Shown: positions 13,644 through 20,798 of the stretch, one piece after another
Layout of the letters: each line of letters begins with the position of its first letter
Position numbering within the stretch: the first letter of the stretch is position 1
Assembly (NCBI GenBank): GCA_964019055.1
Contig: OZ025207.1
Location: forward strand, 4,169,001 to 4,233,000
Direction: 5' to 3'
Origin: Anthopleura xanthogrammica
Lineage: Eukaryota > Cnidaria > Anthozoa > Actiniaria > Actiniidae
DNA: 64,000 nucleotides
Made by a program: the position numbers and the translations under genes
The notes under the pieces: model-generated
Told to the model about the DNA's origin: nothing
Database searches by the model: none
What the model saw: the letters and a program-made list of their open reading frames with translations, nothing else

Positions 13644-15799
13644 CATGGTTGTAGTTGGAATCGTTGTTGTTATAGCAGTCGACGTCTCATTGTAGAGATA
13701 CCCTTTCATTACTAATAGTATGTCCACACGGTTTGCCAACAGATATCAATGAATGTTCGACAAGTCCATGCCAAAATGGTGGAACATGCACAAATACTGC
13801 AGGAAGTTACGCTTGCAGCTGTGATCCTGGTTGGCAAGGACAACATTGTGATCAAGGTCAGTTGCATCCGCGCATTGGGTATTAATCTTTCTTTATCTCG
13901 GGTTTTGTTGTTGTTAATGTCATGGTTGTAGTTGGAATCGTTTTTGGTTTAGAAGTCGAGGAATCATTGTAGAGATACTCTTTCATTATTAAAAGTGTGT
14001 CCACACGGTTTGCCAACAGATATCAATGAATGTTCGACAAGTCCCTGTCAAAATGGTGGAACGTGCACAAATACTGCAGGAAGTTACGCTTGCACCTGTG
14101 ATCCTGGTTGGCAAGGACAAAATTGTGATCAAGGTGAGTTACATCCGCGTATCGGTTTTTATTCTTTCTTTCTCTCGGGGTTTTGTTGTTGTTGATGTCA
14201 TGGTTGTAGATGTAATCGTTGTTGTTATAGAAGTAGACCTTTCATTGAAAAGATACAACTCTTTCATTAATAAAAGTGTGTCCACACGGTTTGCCAACAG
14301 ATATCAATGAATGTTCGACAAGTCCATGTCAAAATGGTGGAACATGCACAAATACTGCAGGGAGCTATACCTGCACCTGTGATCCTGGTTGGCAGGGACA
14401 GCATTGTGATCAAGGTGAGTTACATCCTTGTATTGGTTATTATTCTTTTCTTATCTCGCGTTTTTGTTGTTGGTGATGTCATGGTTGTAGTTGTGATCAT
14501 TGTCGTTATCTACATCTGTTTTTATTCTACACAACACCTTTCAGTACGAAAGTGAAGGACGAAGGGTCAATAAATATCTAGACATTTGTAAAAAAAAATA
14601 TACGTATACCATCTATCGCTGTAGATATCAATGAATGCGTAAAACGTCCATGTCAAAATGGTGGAACATGTGCAAATACTGCTGGGAGCTATACTTGCAC
14701 CTGTGACCCTGGTTGGCAGGGACAACATTGTGATCAAGGTCAGTTACATCTCGTATTGGGTATTATGCTATCTTTATCTTGGGTTTTTTCTTGTTGTTGA
14801 TTTCATGTTAGTAGTTGGAATCGTTTTTAGTTTAGAAATCAACGTTTTATCGTGAAAATACTCTTTTATTATTAAAAGTGTGTCCACACGGTTTGCCAAC
14901 AGATATCAATGAATGTGATCAAAGTCCATGCCAAAATGGTGGAACATGCACAAATACTGCAGGAAGTTACGCTTGCACCTGTGATCCTGGTTGGCAAGGA
15001 CAAAAATGTGATCAAGGTGAGTTACATCCGCGTATCGGTTTTTATTCTTTCTTTCTCTCGGGGTTTTGTTGTTGTTGATGTCATGGTTGTAGATGTAATC
15101 GTTGTTGTTATAGAAGTGGAAGCCTCATTATAGAGATACTCTTTCATTACTAAGAGTATGTCCACGCGGTTTGCCAACAGATATCAATGAATGTTCGACA
15201 AGTCCATGCCAAAATGGTGGAACATGCACAAATACTGCTGGGAGCTATACTTGCACCTGTGATCCTGGTTGGCAAGGACAACATTGTGATCAAGGTCAGT
15301 TGCATCCGCGTATTGGGTATTAATCTTTCTTTATCTCGGGTTTTTGTTGTTGTTGACGTCATGGTTGTAGGTGGAATCGATATTGGTCTTAATAGAAGGC
15401 AACGTTTCTTTGTGAAAATACTCTTTCATTTTTGTGTGTCCACACGGTTTGCCATCAGATATCAATGAATGTGATCAAAGTCCATGTCAAAATGGTGGAA
15501 CATGCACAAATACTGGAGGGAGCTATACCTGCACCTGTGCTCCTGGTTGGCAAGGACAGCACTGTGATCAAGGTCTGTTACATCTCATATGGGGTTTATG
15601 TTTTCTTGATCAGATCAATTGTTTTTAGATTAGTAAAAAAATATTATTCCTTTAAATAAATCGTGTCTACACGGTTTGTCAACAGATATCAACGAATGTG
15701 CGACAAATCCATGCCAAAATGGTGGAACATGCACAAATACTGCAGGAAGTTACAATTGCACCTGTGATCCTGATTGGGAAGGACAACATTGTGATCAAG
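1438..15799 (+). CDS. Copy A gene model: discoidin - EGF - 15x cbEGF protein (partial)
   Basis: Multi-exon model, about 880 residues in the visible part: an unrecognised ~100-residue domain, an F5/8 type C domain, a 19-residue linker, one EGF-like domain and fifteen 38-residue cbEGF domains. Such proteins act outside the cell in adhesion, matrix assembly or recognition; discoidin domains bind glycans or phospholipids and cbEGF chains form calcium-stiffened rods. Every internal junction fits phase and splice sites. The first exon opens in phase 1, so a start codon and signal peptide must lie upstream. The chain ends at an EGF exon broken by a SINE, with no transmembrane or stop exon visible. 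Either it is truncated or it splices onward into copy B at 17592, which phase 1 allows. Domain identity is sure; gene limits are not. Confidence 0.6.
1799..1875. repeat. (CCCAG)n microsatellite
   Basis: About fifteen pentanucleotide units in the intron after exon A1, with two variant catcc units. The same repeat occupies the same intron in copy C (23969-24045), so it predates the duplication. Confidence 0.9.
1883..2262. mobile_element. Foldback (inverted-repeat) element
   Basis: The left arm (about 1884-1950, containing gcactgcgcatgctcggaag) is the reverse complement of 2190-2262. The middle is AT-rich and carries partial further copies of the arm. It abuts the discoidin exon. A related but partly deleted version lies at 24055-24415 in copy C. 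No transposase. Confidence 0.6.
2284..2567 (+). CDS. Head exon A2, F5/8 type C (discoidin) domain, N-terminal part
   Basis: 284 nt, phase 1 to phase 0, acceptor ..ctatag, donor gtaagt. Starts CDKAPALGI, followed by [21 protein letters not shown] and EWLQ: the classical opening Cys, (I)TASS, RL, WC and WLQ landmarks of discoidin domains. It ends at MYVDGTYHK and continues in exon 3186-3321. Compared with copy C, the stretch after AVTGT is replaced, probably a ligand-facing loop. Confidence 0.9.
2659..2930. mobile_element. Truncated TTAA-flanked MITE
   Basis: Begins right after TTAA (2655-2658) with ggtgactgactacttttgaa, matching the inverted terminus of the complete element at 8205-8793, followed by the same ttgagcccacgat and ttgaacttcaacaggg segments. 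No matching right end found. Copy C has an unrelated element at this same TTAA. Confidence 0.6.
3186..3321 (+). CDS. Head exon A3, discoidin domain, C-terminal part
   Basis: 136 nt, phase 0 to phase 1, acceptor ..taatag, donor gtaagt. Encodes [12 protein letters not shown] through [10 protein letters not shown] to [10 protein letters not shown]. The late Cys followed by EFYG is the usual end of an F5/8 type C domain and would pair with the first Cys of exon A2. Confidence 0.9.
3757..4134. mobile_element. 378-bp MITE with ~29-bp TIRs and 9-bp TSD
   Basis: Ends aagggagcgcgttaaaatc and (reverse complement) aagggagtacgttaaaatt; about 29 bp of imperfect terminal inverted repeat. Flanked by gactaaagc at 3748-3756 and 4135-4143. 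Copy C has the site without it (gaccaaagc near 27365). A 9-bp TSD fits Mutator-like elements. Internal short inverted repeats, no ORF. Confidence 0.75.
4340..5400. repeat. (GAT)n complex microsatellite, ~1.06 kb
   Basis: Trinucleotide gat tract with interruptions (catgat, gacgat, gggataatg) that themselves repeat in larger blocks; for example the ~200-bp stretch from about 4950 recurs near 5150. Intronic, between head exons A3 and A4. Copy C has a shorter, differently arranged tract at 27545-28165. His/Ser/Ile-rich ORFs read from it are by-products of the repeat. Confidence 0.95.
5429..5485 (+). CDS. Head exon A4, 19-residue linker
   Basis: 57 nt, phase 1 to phase 1, acceptor ttcttcag, donor gtaag. 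Encodes [18 protein letters not shown] after the shared Asp codon. Nucleotide-identical to copy C (28261-28317); in copy B the same-length exon (20205-20261) keeps the F-V-x-DY-x-x-LR pattern. It links the discoidin and EGF domains. Confidence 0.85.
5736..6854. mobile_element. 1.12-kb TIR element, TA target duplication
   Basis: Ends are ~38-bp inverted repeats (gagcgcttacactatgtcc at left; its near-complement at right). Flanked by TA at 5734-5735 and 6855-6856. Copy C has the empty site near 28640 (aaatacagtcaag). Contains nested hairpins (5811-5951, 6723-6785). No transposase. TA target use suggests a Tc1/mariner-type MITE. Confidence 0.75.
7209..7361 (+). CDS. Head exon A5, EGF-like domain
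   Basis: 153 nt, phase 1 to phase 1, acceptor ..ttattag, donor gtatgg. Six cysteines in order: NQC, NDC, SEC, YQC, KC, ITC, with a long C5-C6 loop ([17 protein letters not shown]..). It resembles the longer EGF type found before cbEGF chains. Identical to copy C by eye (29787-29939). Confidence 0.88.
7509..7793. repeat. Two adjacent hairpin-forming palindromes
   Basis: gcatgatatcgtaaattatc near 7510 is complemented near 7612, and aactcgacatgataaattta near 7728 is complemented up to 7793. Both recur in copy C (30857-31140), so they predate the duplication. Probably an old foldback element. Intronic. Confidence 0.65.
8013..8126 (+). CDS. cbEGF exon A-E1
   Basis: 114 nt, phase 1-1, acceptor ..ccaccag, donor gttagt. 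38 residues: DINEC, then [30 protein letters not shown]. The D-I-N-E start plus C-x-N-x4-Y-x-C-x-C mark a calcium-binding EGF with an Asx-hydroxylation consensus. CQNGGTC fits the O-fucose consensus. Confidence 0.9.
8205..8793. mobile_element. 589-bp MITE with TTAA target duplication
   Basis: Termini ggtgactggctacttttg and cctactttt-type complement (ggtgactgcctacttttg) form TIRs; TTAA at 8201-8204 and 8794-8797. Same family as the fragment at 2659. TTAA duplication is typical of piggyBac-type transposition. No ORF. Confidence 0.8.
9482..9595 (+). CDS. cbEGF exon A-E2
   Basis: 114 nt, phase 1-1, acceptor ttctcctcag, donor gtcagt. DINEC then ATVQC in place of the usual xxPC; six cysteines intact, CNC before DPGWQG. 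Absent from copy C. Confidence 0.88.
9596..10550. other. Intron with segment shared by two other introns
   Basis: From about 9720 (ggcatagcagtgg) to 10470 this intron is homologous to 35340-35600 and 37370-37720: shared tcacctctggggtct, ctggtccttagcat and ccctgccctgactttgg-like stretches. Non-coding; the ORFs here are not conserved in the homologous introns. Confidence 0.6.
10551..10664 (+). CDS. cbEGF exon A-E3
   Basis: 114 nt, phase 1-1, acceptor ctccaaccag, donor gtcagt. Starts DTNEC (Ile to Thr), then DQSPC, and later CRCDSGWQG; all six cysteines present. Confidence 0.88.
10788..11170. mobile_element. TTAA-family element fragment
   Basis: Starts after TTAA (10784-10787) with ggacgttcgcgagcaaatg, matching the termini of 21379-22066 and 36711-37355; the next ~130 bp resemble the inside of the latter. 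No right end located; the end given is arbitrary. The remaining intron to 12009 holds nothing I recognise apart from cggccatattgg repeats near 11640 and a 45-bp stretch near 11905 inverted relative to 19380. Confidence 0.45.
12010..12123 (+). CDS. cbEGF exon A-E4
   Basis: 114 nt, phase 1-1, acceptor tcccaccag, donor gtgagt. [26 protein letters not shown]. First exon of the compact run, in which the following intron already has the array-type motif gtcatggttgtagttgg. Confidence 0.9.
12290..12403 (+). CDS. cbEGF exon A-E5
   Basis: 114 nt, phase 1-1, acceptor gccaacag, donor gtgagt. [26 protein letters not shown]. Nearly identical to A-E6 and A-E8, including introns. Confidence 0.9.
12568..12681 (+). 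CDS. cbEGF exon A-E6
   Basis: 114 nt, phase 1-1, acceptor gccaacag, donor gtcagt. Same protein as A-E5; exon-to-exon spacing 278 bp, the monomer period of the large array downstream. Confidence 0.9.
12848..12961 (+). CDS. cbEGF exon A-E7
   Basis: 114 nt, phase 1-1, acceptor gccaacag, donor gtgagt. [27 protein letters not shown], closer to the S-type exons of the large array than its neighbours. Confidence 0.9.
13029..13642 (+). mobile_element. Retroelement 3' end with (ATT)n tail
   Basis: Interrupts the standard array intron between ..gttgatgtca and tcatggttgtag. The inserted ~610 bp ends in an (ATT)n tract (13584-13642), as expected for the 3' end of a non-LTR retroelement or SINE inserted on the + strand. 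No coding domain is visible, so the family is unknown. Confidence 0.55.
13743..13856 (+). CDS. cbEGF exon A-E8
   Basis: 114 nt, phase 1-1, acceptor gccaacag, donor gtcagt. [20 protein letters not shown]; same protein as A-E5 and A-E6. Confidence 0.9.
14020..14133 (+). CDS. cbEGF exon A-E9
   Basis: 114 nt, phase 1-1, donor gtgagt. [20 protein letters not shown]. Confidence 0.9.
14301..14414 (+). CDS. cbEGF exon A-E10
   Basis: 114 nt, phase 1-1, donor gtgagt. [21 protein letters not shown]. Confidence 0.9.
14625..14738 (+). CDS. cbEGF exon A-E11
   Basis: 114 nt, phase 1-1, acceptor ..gctgtag, donor gtcagt. [27 protein letters not shown]. Closest relative of the SINE-broken exon at 16007, including the upstream intron (ctagacatttgtaaaaa). 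Confidence 0.9.
14903..15016 (+). CDS. cbEGF exon A-E12
   Basis: 114 nt, phase 1-1, donor gtgagt. [20 protein letters not shown]. The DQSPC type is the one amplified in the 38-56 kb array. Confidence 0.9.
15181..15294 (+). CDS. cbEGF exon A-E13
   Basis: 114 nt, phase 1-1, donor gtcagt. [21 protein letters not shown]. Its downstream intron is the one found behind copy C exon 31352, marking a recombination joint. Confidence 0.9.
15459..15572 (+). CDS. cbEGF exon A-E14
   Basis: 114 nt, phase 1-1, acceptor gccatcag, donor gtctgt. [26 protein letters not shown]. Counterpart of copy C exon 31629-31742, which has TAGSY and DPGW. Confidence 0.88.
15686..15799 (+). CDS. cbEGF exon A-E15
   Basis: 114 nt, phase 1-1, acceptor gtcaacag, donor gtgagt. 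[21 protein letters not shown] (Gly to Asp before Trp). Last intact EGF exon of copy A; counterpart of 31858-31971. Confidence 0.88.
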
Positions 15800-16006
15800 G
15801 TGAGTTACATCTTGTTTAGCTTCTTATTTTTTCTTGATCTTTGGCTTTTATTGTCGTTGTTACTATGGTTGTAGTTGTGATCATTGTCGTTATGTATATC
15901 TGTTTTTATTCTACACAACACCTTTCAGTACGAAAGTGAAGGACCAAGGGTCAATAAATATCTAGACATTTGTAAAAAAATATACGTACACCATCTATCG
16001 CTGTAG

Positions 16007-16295
16007 ATATCAATGAATGCGTAATAATAATAATGGGAGTTCTTATATAGCGCATTTTACATCGTCTCAATGCGCTTTACAATTTTTAACCAGTGGAGGA
16101 CTTTACGGGCTGGATATTAAGGCGCTATTAGCAGCCGTGCAGCTTACAATCATGAGTGAATTGTTAGTAATTAGTGTTATGCCTCCAAATTGGGATAGGC
16201 TGTTGAACCGGGAGACAATCCCCTACTCTTACACGAATAATTCAACAAGTTCTTTTATGTCCGCCATTTACAGGTTAAGGAAGGGTTGGGAGACA

Positions 16296-16348
<53 letters not shown>

Positions 16349-16356
16349 TAGATGTG

Positions 16357-16412
<56 letters not shown>

Positions 16413-16556
16413 CCGGGACTCGAACCACGACCTCCCGCACAACAGACCGACGCTCTTACCAACTGAGCTAACCGGGTGGCGGTTTTAAAACGTCCATGTC
16501 AAAATGGCGGAACATGTGCAAATACTGCTGGGAGCTATACTTGCAACTGTGATCAT
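16007..16556 (+). pseudogene. cbEGF exon A-E16 destroyed by a SINE
   Basis: The exon opens normally after ..gctgtag (DINEC), is interrupted at about 16024 by ~460 bp of SINE, resumes near 16487 (cgtccatgtcaaaatggcgg) and stops after tgcaactgtgatc at 16555, where unrelated repeat sequence follows, so the C-terminal third and donor site are gone. The undamaged counterpart is copy C exon 32192-32305. Confidence 0.88.
16025..16486 (-). mobile_element. tRNA-derived SINE
   Basis: Read on the minus strand, the 5' head holds pol III boxes: A box tagctcagttgg (16470-16459) and B box ggttcgagtcc (16426-16416). The 3' end reads aaagcgcattgagacg..gcgctatataag and finishes in (TTA)n, a tail style shared with L2/CR1-mobilised SINEs. 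The tRNA-like part is not a functional tRNA gene. Left and right limits are within a few bases. Confidence 0.82.
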
Positions 16557-17060
16557 AACTTAAAGTGTCCCTAATATATAGCACCAAACCTATTTCAAAT
16601 AAATATTTATGGTCATCAAAATATGTTTTTGTAGGATTAAGTGTAAAGAATCTTGAGCCAAAATAACCGTTCGTGTCCGCGTGGGACTGGGTTCTAGTGC
16701 CTTAATAACCGCTTAGAACGTATTTGTTAGTCATTCTGTTCTCTCGTGTCTCTAGAATCTATAGCAATCGAATTCAGGGTTTTCAGAGTTTGAATTCCTT
16801 TTCCCAGATCGTAGTTTTTGTTTAGAACTATTTTGTTGCAAAACGACACATACGGAGCTGATAAGATTTTGAAGATCAAATAAGATTTTGAATGTGTTGG
16901 AGTAAAAATTTGTTTTTTTGAACGGAAATAGAGCTAAAACCAAGGAATCTTTAGGGTTATTGTGGAGGTGGTTTCGAATTTACATAATGTTAGGATGAAA
17001 CATCAAAAATACTTAGTTAAGTGATCAAAAAAATGCGCGAAACGGTTCTCAAAGTTCTCA
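16557..17060. repeat. Dispersed/duplicated repeat, also at 33328
   Basis: From aacttaaagtgt onward this ~500 bp matches 33328-33790 closely, with a small deletion near 33628. In copy A it abuts the truncated EGF exon directly; in copy C it lies ~1 kb beyond the last head-C EGF exon, so it may be a transposed element or the remnant of a larger deletion in A. No gene seen. Confidence 0.65.
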
Positions 17061-17281
17061 AAGAATCTAATTATCTAATACACTCATTATGCTTTTATCC
17101 TATTTATTCTCTATGATTCCTCCTTATCCCCACCTTTGCTTGAGTTTGAATACCCGTGCCAAACATTGTTTTCTCGCTTTTCTCCCAGAAATATCTGTTC
17201 TCCCATAAATATCTGTTCTTAAGAAATGTGATGATTTTTATGTCAACAGGTTTGAATTAAAAGAACCAGACTTACTAGCTT

Positions 17282-17385
17282 TCAAAAGTATCAAAAATTT
17301 ACAAAGAATATATGGTTACAGGAGACAAGCGTCCACTCTAACCGGCATACATTCTTTGTAAATTTTTGACACTTTTCAGGGCTTC
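17282..17385. repeat. Inverted repeat in spacer before copy B
   Basis: caaaagtatcaaaaatttac near 17283 is complemented near 17355-17382. Part of it also appears near 30535-30640 in copy C. The remainder of 17061-17591 holds nothing I can identify. Confidence 0.5.
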
Positions 17386-17591
17386 TAACTCGGGTTCATT
17401 TCATTCAAACCTGTTCAAATTTGCTAGACTTACTAATCTGGTGATGCTCTTTCAAATGACAAAATGTTTTTCCTAATTAGATTAAAATTCAAAACTCGTC
17501 CCCAGTCCCTTGCTCGTTTCTGAAATGGCCTATGTGGATGCGCACCGATTGACTCAGTTACTCATTGAGAACTTTCTTTTGATTTCAACAG

Positions 17592-17888
17592 CTCTTGAAT
17601 TTAATCTTTTGTGGGCGCAAAAATACTACTATCACCGTGTATACCGTTTAGCGTATAGCACGGGAATAAGGGAAGGTTTAGTTTTGGTCAAGAGAAAATA
17701 TCTAGGACGGTATACATTTCTCAGAAGAGAAGATGAATTAATCTTTCATAAACCAGCAATCCTCGAGAAGCTAGTTCCAGGATTCAAGGTGATAGCTCCT
17801 ATTTCGAATAGCGTTAACAACGGACCCGTATACGCCGACACGACAGTGAAATCAGTAACCTCTGGAAAAGCTTCACTAGACTATCCAA
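17592..17888 (+). CDS. Head exon B1, unrecognised domain
   Basis: 297 nt, phase 1-1, acceptor ..ttcaacag, donor gtaagt. Aligns end to end with A1: YRLAYSTG against [17 protein letters not shown] against [19 protein letters not shown] against [10 protein letters not shown], ending YPS before the Cys of the discoidin exon. The conserved K-P-x-I-L-E-K-L core is the best family signature. Confidence 0.83.
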
Positions 17889-20798
17889 GTAAGTAAGAAA
17901 AGTAGTCGTTGTAGAATATATCAATTTATCTCACACCATAAAAAACATAGCCAATCAGAAAGCAGGGAAGCCGTTGTATATTCGTCGGTGTTTCACTCGT
18001 CCTTCCCATCATGCACTGCGCGTTGAACCTACGCATTGGTATTTTCTATGGTGTGCGATAAAATAGTGCTAATTAAACAACAGAAAAAAATATAATTTGC
18101 ATAAAATTGTACAATTTAGTATAACTAAAGTTTCACGGTTATACTGTTTGCATTCTAAAGAATCCAGCGAAACTTCGTATTCATTTTCCATGTTTTTACA
18201 GGTTGTGATCCAGCTACCTTCCCTCCTGCTCTTGGAATATACTTTACCCAGGTGTATCCAAAACTTGAAGCAAAGTATATGACAGCTTCTAGCATATATG
18301 ATGATCAACATAGTGCAGATAAAGCACGTTTTTATGACCCAAATTGCTGGTGCCCCAAACAGAACGTTGCCGGTGAATGGCTGCAAATAACAGTTCCAGT
18401 ACCTTTTATGTTTTGTGGATTCCGGATGAAAGCAAATGGGAATGAGGAATATGCTAAGACTTTCTCTTTGTATGTTGATAACGTTTTTCATGCGGTAAGT
18501 ATTAAAAAAGTAAATAATTTCCTAAAAACATTTTAACTAATAAGACCTAATCTTTGTTGAAAAGAGACCCAAAAAGAAAAAAAAGAAGAAAGAGAAATGA
18601 AAAGAAAAGAAAGAAAGAGAGAGAGAAAGAAAGAAAGGTCGACTTGTTCCTCTTGCCGGATTTTCATTTGCGTTTTGCGCCAAAAATAGCGTGTATTTCT
18701 GTAGCGCGCGCTAAATTTGTGTACGTTGATCAAGAGCGCGAACATAGTTCAGCGACCCGTTTTTGGGTTGCTGAAATTGGCGGGAAGCAAGTTGGAAAAG
18801 ACCTTCGTCCAGCGCTTGTGATTTTGGTTCAGGTTGGGCTGCCTGTGCTTTATTCCGCGCGAGTTAACTAGAGCGGACGGAGACGGAGGACTTTGCGAAA
18901 GTCTACATACTTCTATGCTCGTGATTTTGTCATTAAACAGACACATTTGATGCCAAACTGTCTGGTTTTACCATATAATGCTTGTAAAACTCGTTTGGCA
19001 GAAAAAAGCCCGTGCTTAGAAGTATACGAATATATTAAATGTGGTCATACTTTTGTGCGTCGCGCTGTAATACTTGGGCAAGGTCTGCTCGAATTACAAC
19101 ATCAATCCTTTTCGCGCTTAGGCTTTTGTACAGCTGGTTTATTCGTCGAATTTTACGTGCCAAATCTAATCCCTATTGTTTGAGTTCATTTACATTAGAT
19201 TCGGCATATGTGAAATTCGACGTCTAAATTCTGCCTAAACTACCTTTGCCTTTTCCCCAATATTATAACAAGGGTTTTCTGTAGAGCTTTTATGCGTGAC
19301 GTACGTTGTCAGGCTTCACAATGAAAAGTAGTTAACGATGAGGTTTTTTTTGCTGTATAATTATAGTCCCTTCACAGTTCTCTGCGCCATCTTGAAAGGT
19401 AGCCATGCCTTTGCATCGAAGCGAGACAAACAGCGAGCCTTCAATGATAGAGCCTTTTTTAACACCTTGGACAATTATCATCTCTATCAGTGCGAGGTCA
19501 ATGTTGGTCAAGATGGCACAGGGAACTATAAAGGGCGACTAGTAGAGCACGGGGAAGCCGAAGGAAAGTACTCTTATATTCTAATACAAAAAAATGAATG
19601 TGGTTTTCTATTTCGCAAGAATAGATCAAGTAATTTATGCAGTTGGCTTTCAAATTTTTGCATGTGTCTCTTGCTGCTGTTCCTTGTCTATGCACAAAGC
19701 AATCTGACGAGTTTTAGTCTTTTTACAAACCTACCAATATATCCTTACGATATAGAAATCCACATACATTTCTTTGTAATAAGGTACAAGAGTACCTTGC
19801 TTAGGTTTTGTCAGGTTAGTGGGTAGAGGTGTTGTTCCCTTAAATCACCAAATCATAATTTCCTTTTGAGGTGTTGGTTTCCTATTTCAAAGATTTTGAC
19901 TTTGAAATGTAAAAATAAATATTCTTCTGACACATTCGCAGGACTACACTCAGTTGAGCAAGGATCACCAATATTATCATATCAACAGAAACGATAAAAC
20001 AATTCGAACGGTGAAGTTTGTCACTAAGGGCGAATATGCTAAGCGCATGTGCATGTGTATTGAGATTTATGGATTTAGAGGTAAGTACTTTAGTCATTTG
20101 TGGCTTTTGTTTGAACATCGGTAAAATTGATTATACTCATGTTGTGTTTGCTGCTTCAGGTTTGTTTGGTGGTTAACGTTTTCTAAAATTATTTTTGTTA
20201 ACAGATTTAACTATAGATCCAGGAAACTTTGTGCTTGACTACAAAAAGCTCCGTATAAGAGGTAATTTGTCATGGAATGTGTGGTTGAGGGGCGATTAAG
20301 GCGCGCGCGAGCATGCGCAACACCGCAACTTCAATTTTTTATTTTGATGATGTCACGAAAAGGTCTGTCGCGCTTTATCTTTACTGACGAAAATCTCAGT
20401 TTTTCAGGTAAAACGCTTTCTTAATTGTATGGATTTTTTATCATACAAAGAGTTAGCGATTAGCAAAATATATAGAGGATATTACAGGGTGGAGCGAAGA
20501 TATAAAGTTTACCTTCGAGTGGTGAACTATGATTTCAAGAGGTGAAGGGCGAGTGCACTATTGCTACCGCTATCGCTAGCACACTTTCCCATGCTCTTAG
20601 AAGACCTTAGAACAACTCAAAACGTATAATGTTTTCTTTAAGGAAATCAATGTGCTGGCATGGAGAACGATTGCCTCCCAACAACAGAATGCACCAACCC
20701 CAAGCTATTTGGAAAGTATCAATGCCAATGCCAACCTGGTCTTCAAAGTACAACTGGAGATGTCATTATCAATACTGGCCTTGGAATTACATGTGCAG
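17592..20798 (+). CDS. Copy B head module: unrecognised domain - discoidin - linker - EGF (no cbEGF chain)
   Basis: Five exons (17592-17888, 18202-18494, 19942-20080, 20205-20261, 20643-20798), total 942 nt = 314 residues, with the same order and phases (1,0,1,1,1) as copies A and C. It is clearly more diverged than A is from C, yet all frames are open and the discoidin landmarks are kept, so it looks functional. No cbEGF exon follows before copy C starts at 23597. It may end within 2.8 kb in an exon I cannot see, or splice into copy C, which phase 1 permits. No start exon; an in-frame ATG at 17525 is possible but the homology begins only at 17592 after a proper acceptor. Confidence 0.65.
18202..18494 (+). 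CDS. Head exon B2, discoidin N-terminal part
   Basis: 293 nt, phase 1 to 0, acceptor tttttacag, donor gtaagt. CDPATFPPALGI, MTASSIYDDQH, ARFYDP, CWC, EWLQI, FCGFRM, FSLYVDN. It has a three-residue insertion after the first Cys relative to A2. Confidence 0.87.
18567..18640. repeat. GA-rich low-complexity tract
   Basis: Purine-only run of aaag/aga units in the intron between B2 and B3. The Lys/Arg/Glu-rich ORF over it is an artefact. The rest of the 18495-19941 intron (about 1.4 kb) shows only dispersed repeat pieces, including one near 19380 inverted relative to 11905. Confidence 0.85.
19942..20080 (+). CDS. Head exon B3, discoidin C-terminal part
   Basis: 139 nt, phase 0 to 1, acceptor cattcgcag, donor gtaagt. 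DYTQLSKDHQYYHINRND, KTIRTVKFV, ending CMCIEIYGFR. One codon longer than A3; keeps the closing Cys and x-E-x-YG end. Confidence 0.87.
20205..20261 (+). CDS. Head exon B4, 19-residue linker
   Basis: 57 nt, phase 1-1, acceptor gttaacag, donor gtaatt. LTIDPGNFVLDYKKLRIR, the same length as A4 with FV-DY-LR positions kept. Confidence 0.83.
20643..20798 (+). CDS. Head exon B5, EGF-like domain, GC donor
   Basis: 156 nt, phase 1-1, acceptor ctttaag. NQCAGMENDC, TTEC, YQCQC, ITCAG; six cysteines like A5. The only donor at the homologous position is gcaagt (20799), a non-canonical GC-AG intron; the GT-type alternative is not present within the frame. Confidence 0.82.

Larger units (their letters stand above)
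1..17060 (+). repeat. Segmental duplication, copy A
   Basis: The first bases of the window reappear at 22265, and homology continues through head exons, introns and the last EGF exons to about 17060 (matching about 33790 in copy C). It is broken by insertions private to one copy: in A a MITE at 3757, a TIR element at 5736 and extra EGF exons at 9482-15294; in C elements at 22511, 24820, 25859 and 28755. The true left edge may lie upstream of the window. Boundaries are by eye. Confidence 0.85.

Noticed and set aside
16405..16486. tRNA gene on the minus strand
   Set aside because: A and B boxes are present, but it is continuous with a SINE body and (TTA)n tail, and no paired acceptor stem is evident.
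17525..17591. ATG-initiated start with weak hydrophobic stretch for copy B
   Set aside because: Homology with copies A and C begins exactly at 17592 behind an AG acceptor in matching phase; the upstream hydrophobic run is short and contains charged residues.
18554..18871. Lys/Arg-rich ORF in the copy B intron
   Set aside because: Encoded by a purine-rich low-complexity tract, not conserved in copies A or C.
19338..19826. 162-codon ORF in the copy B intron
   Set aside because: Overlaps dispersed repeat sequence related to 11905; no recognisable domain or conserved splice signals.
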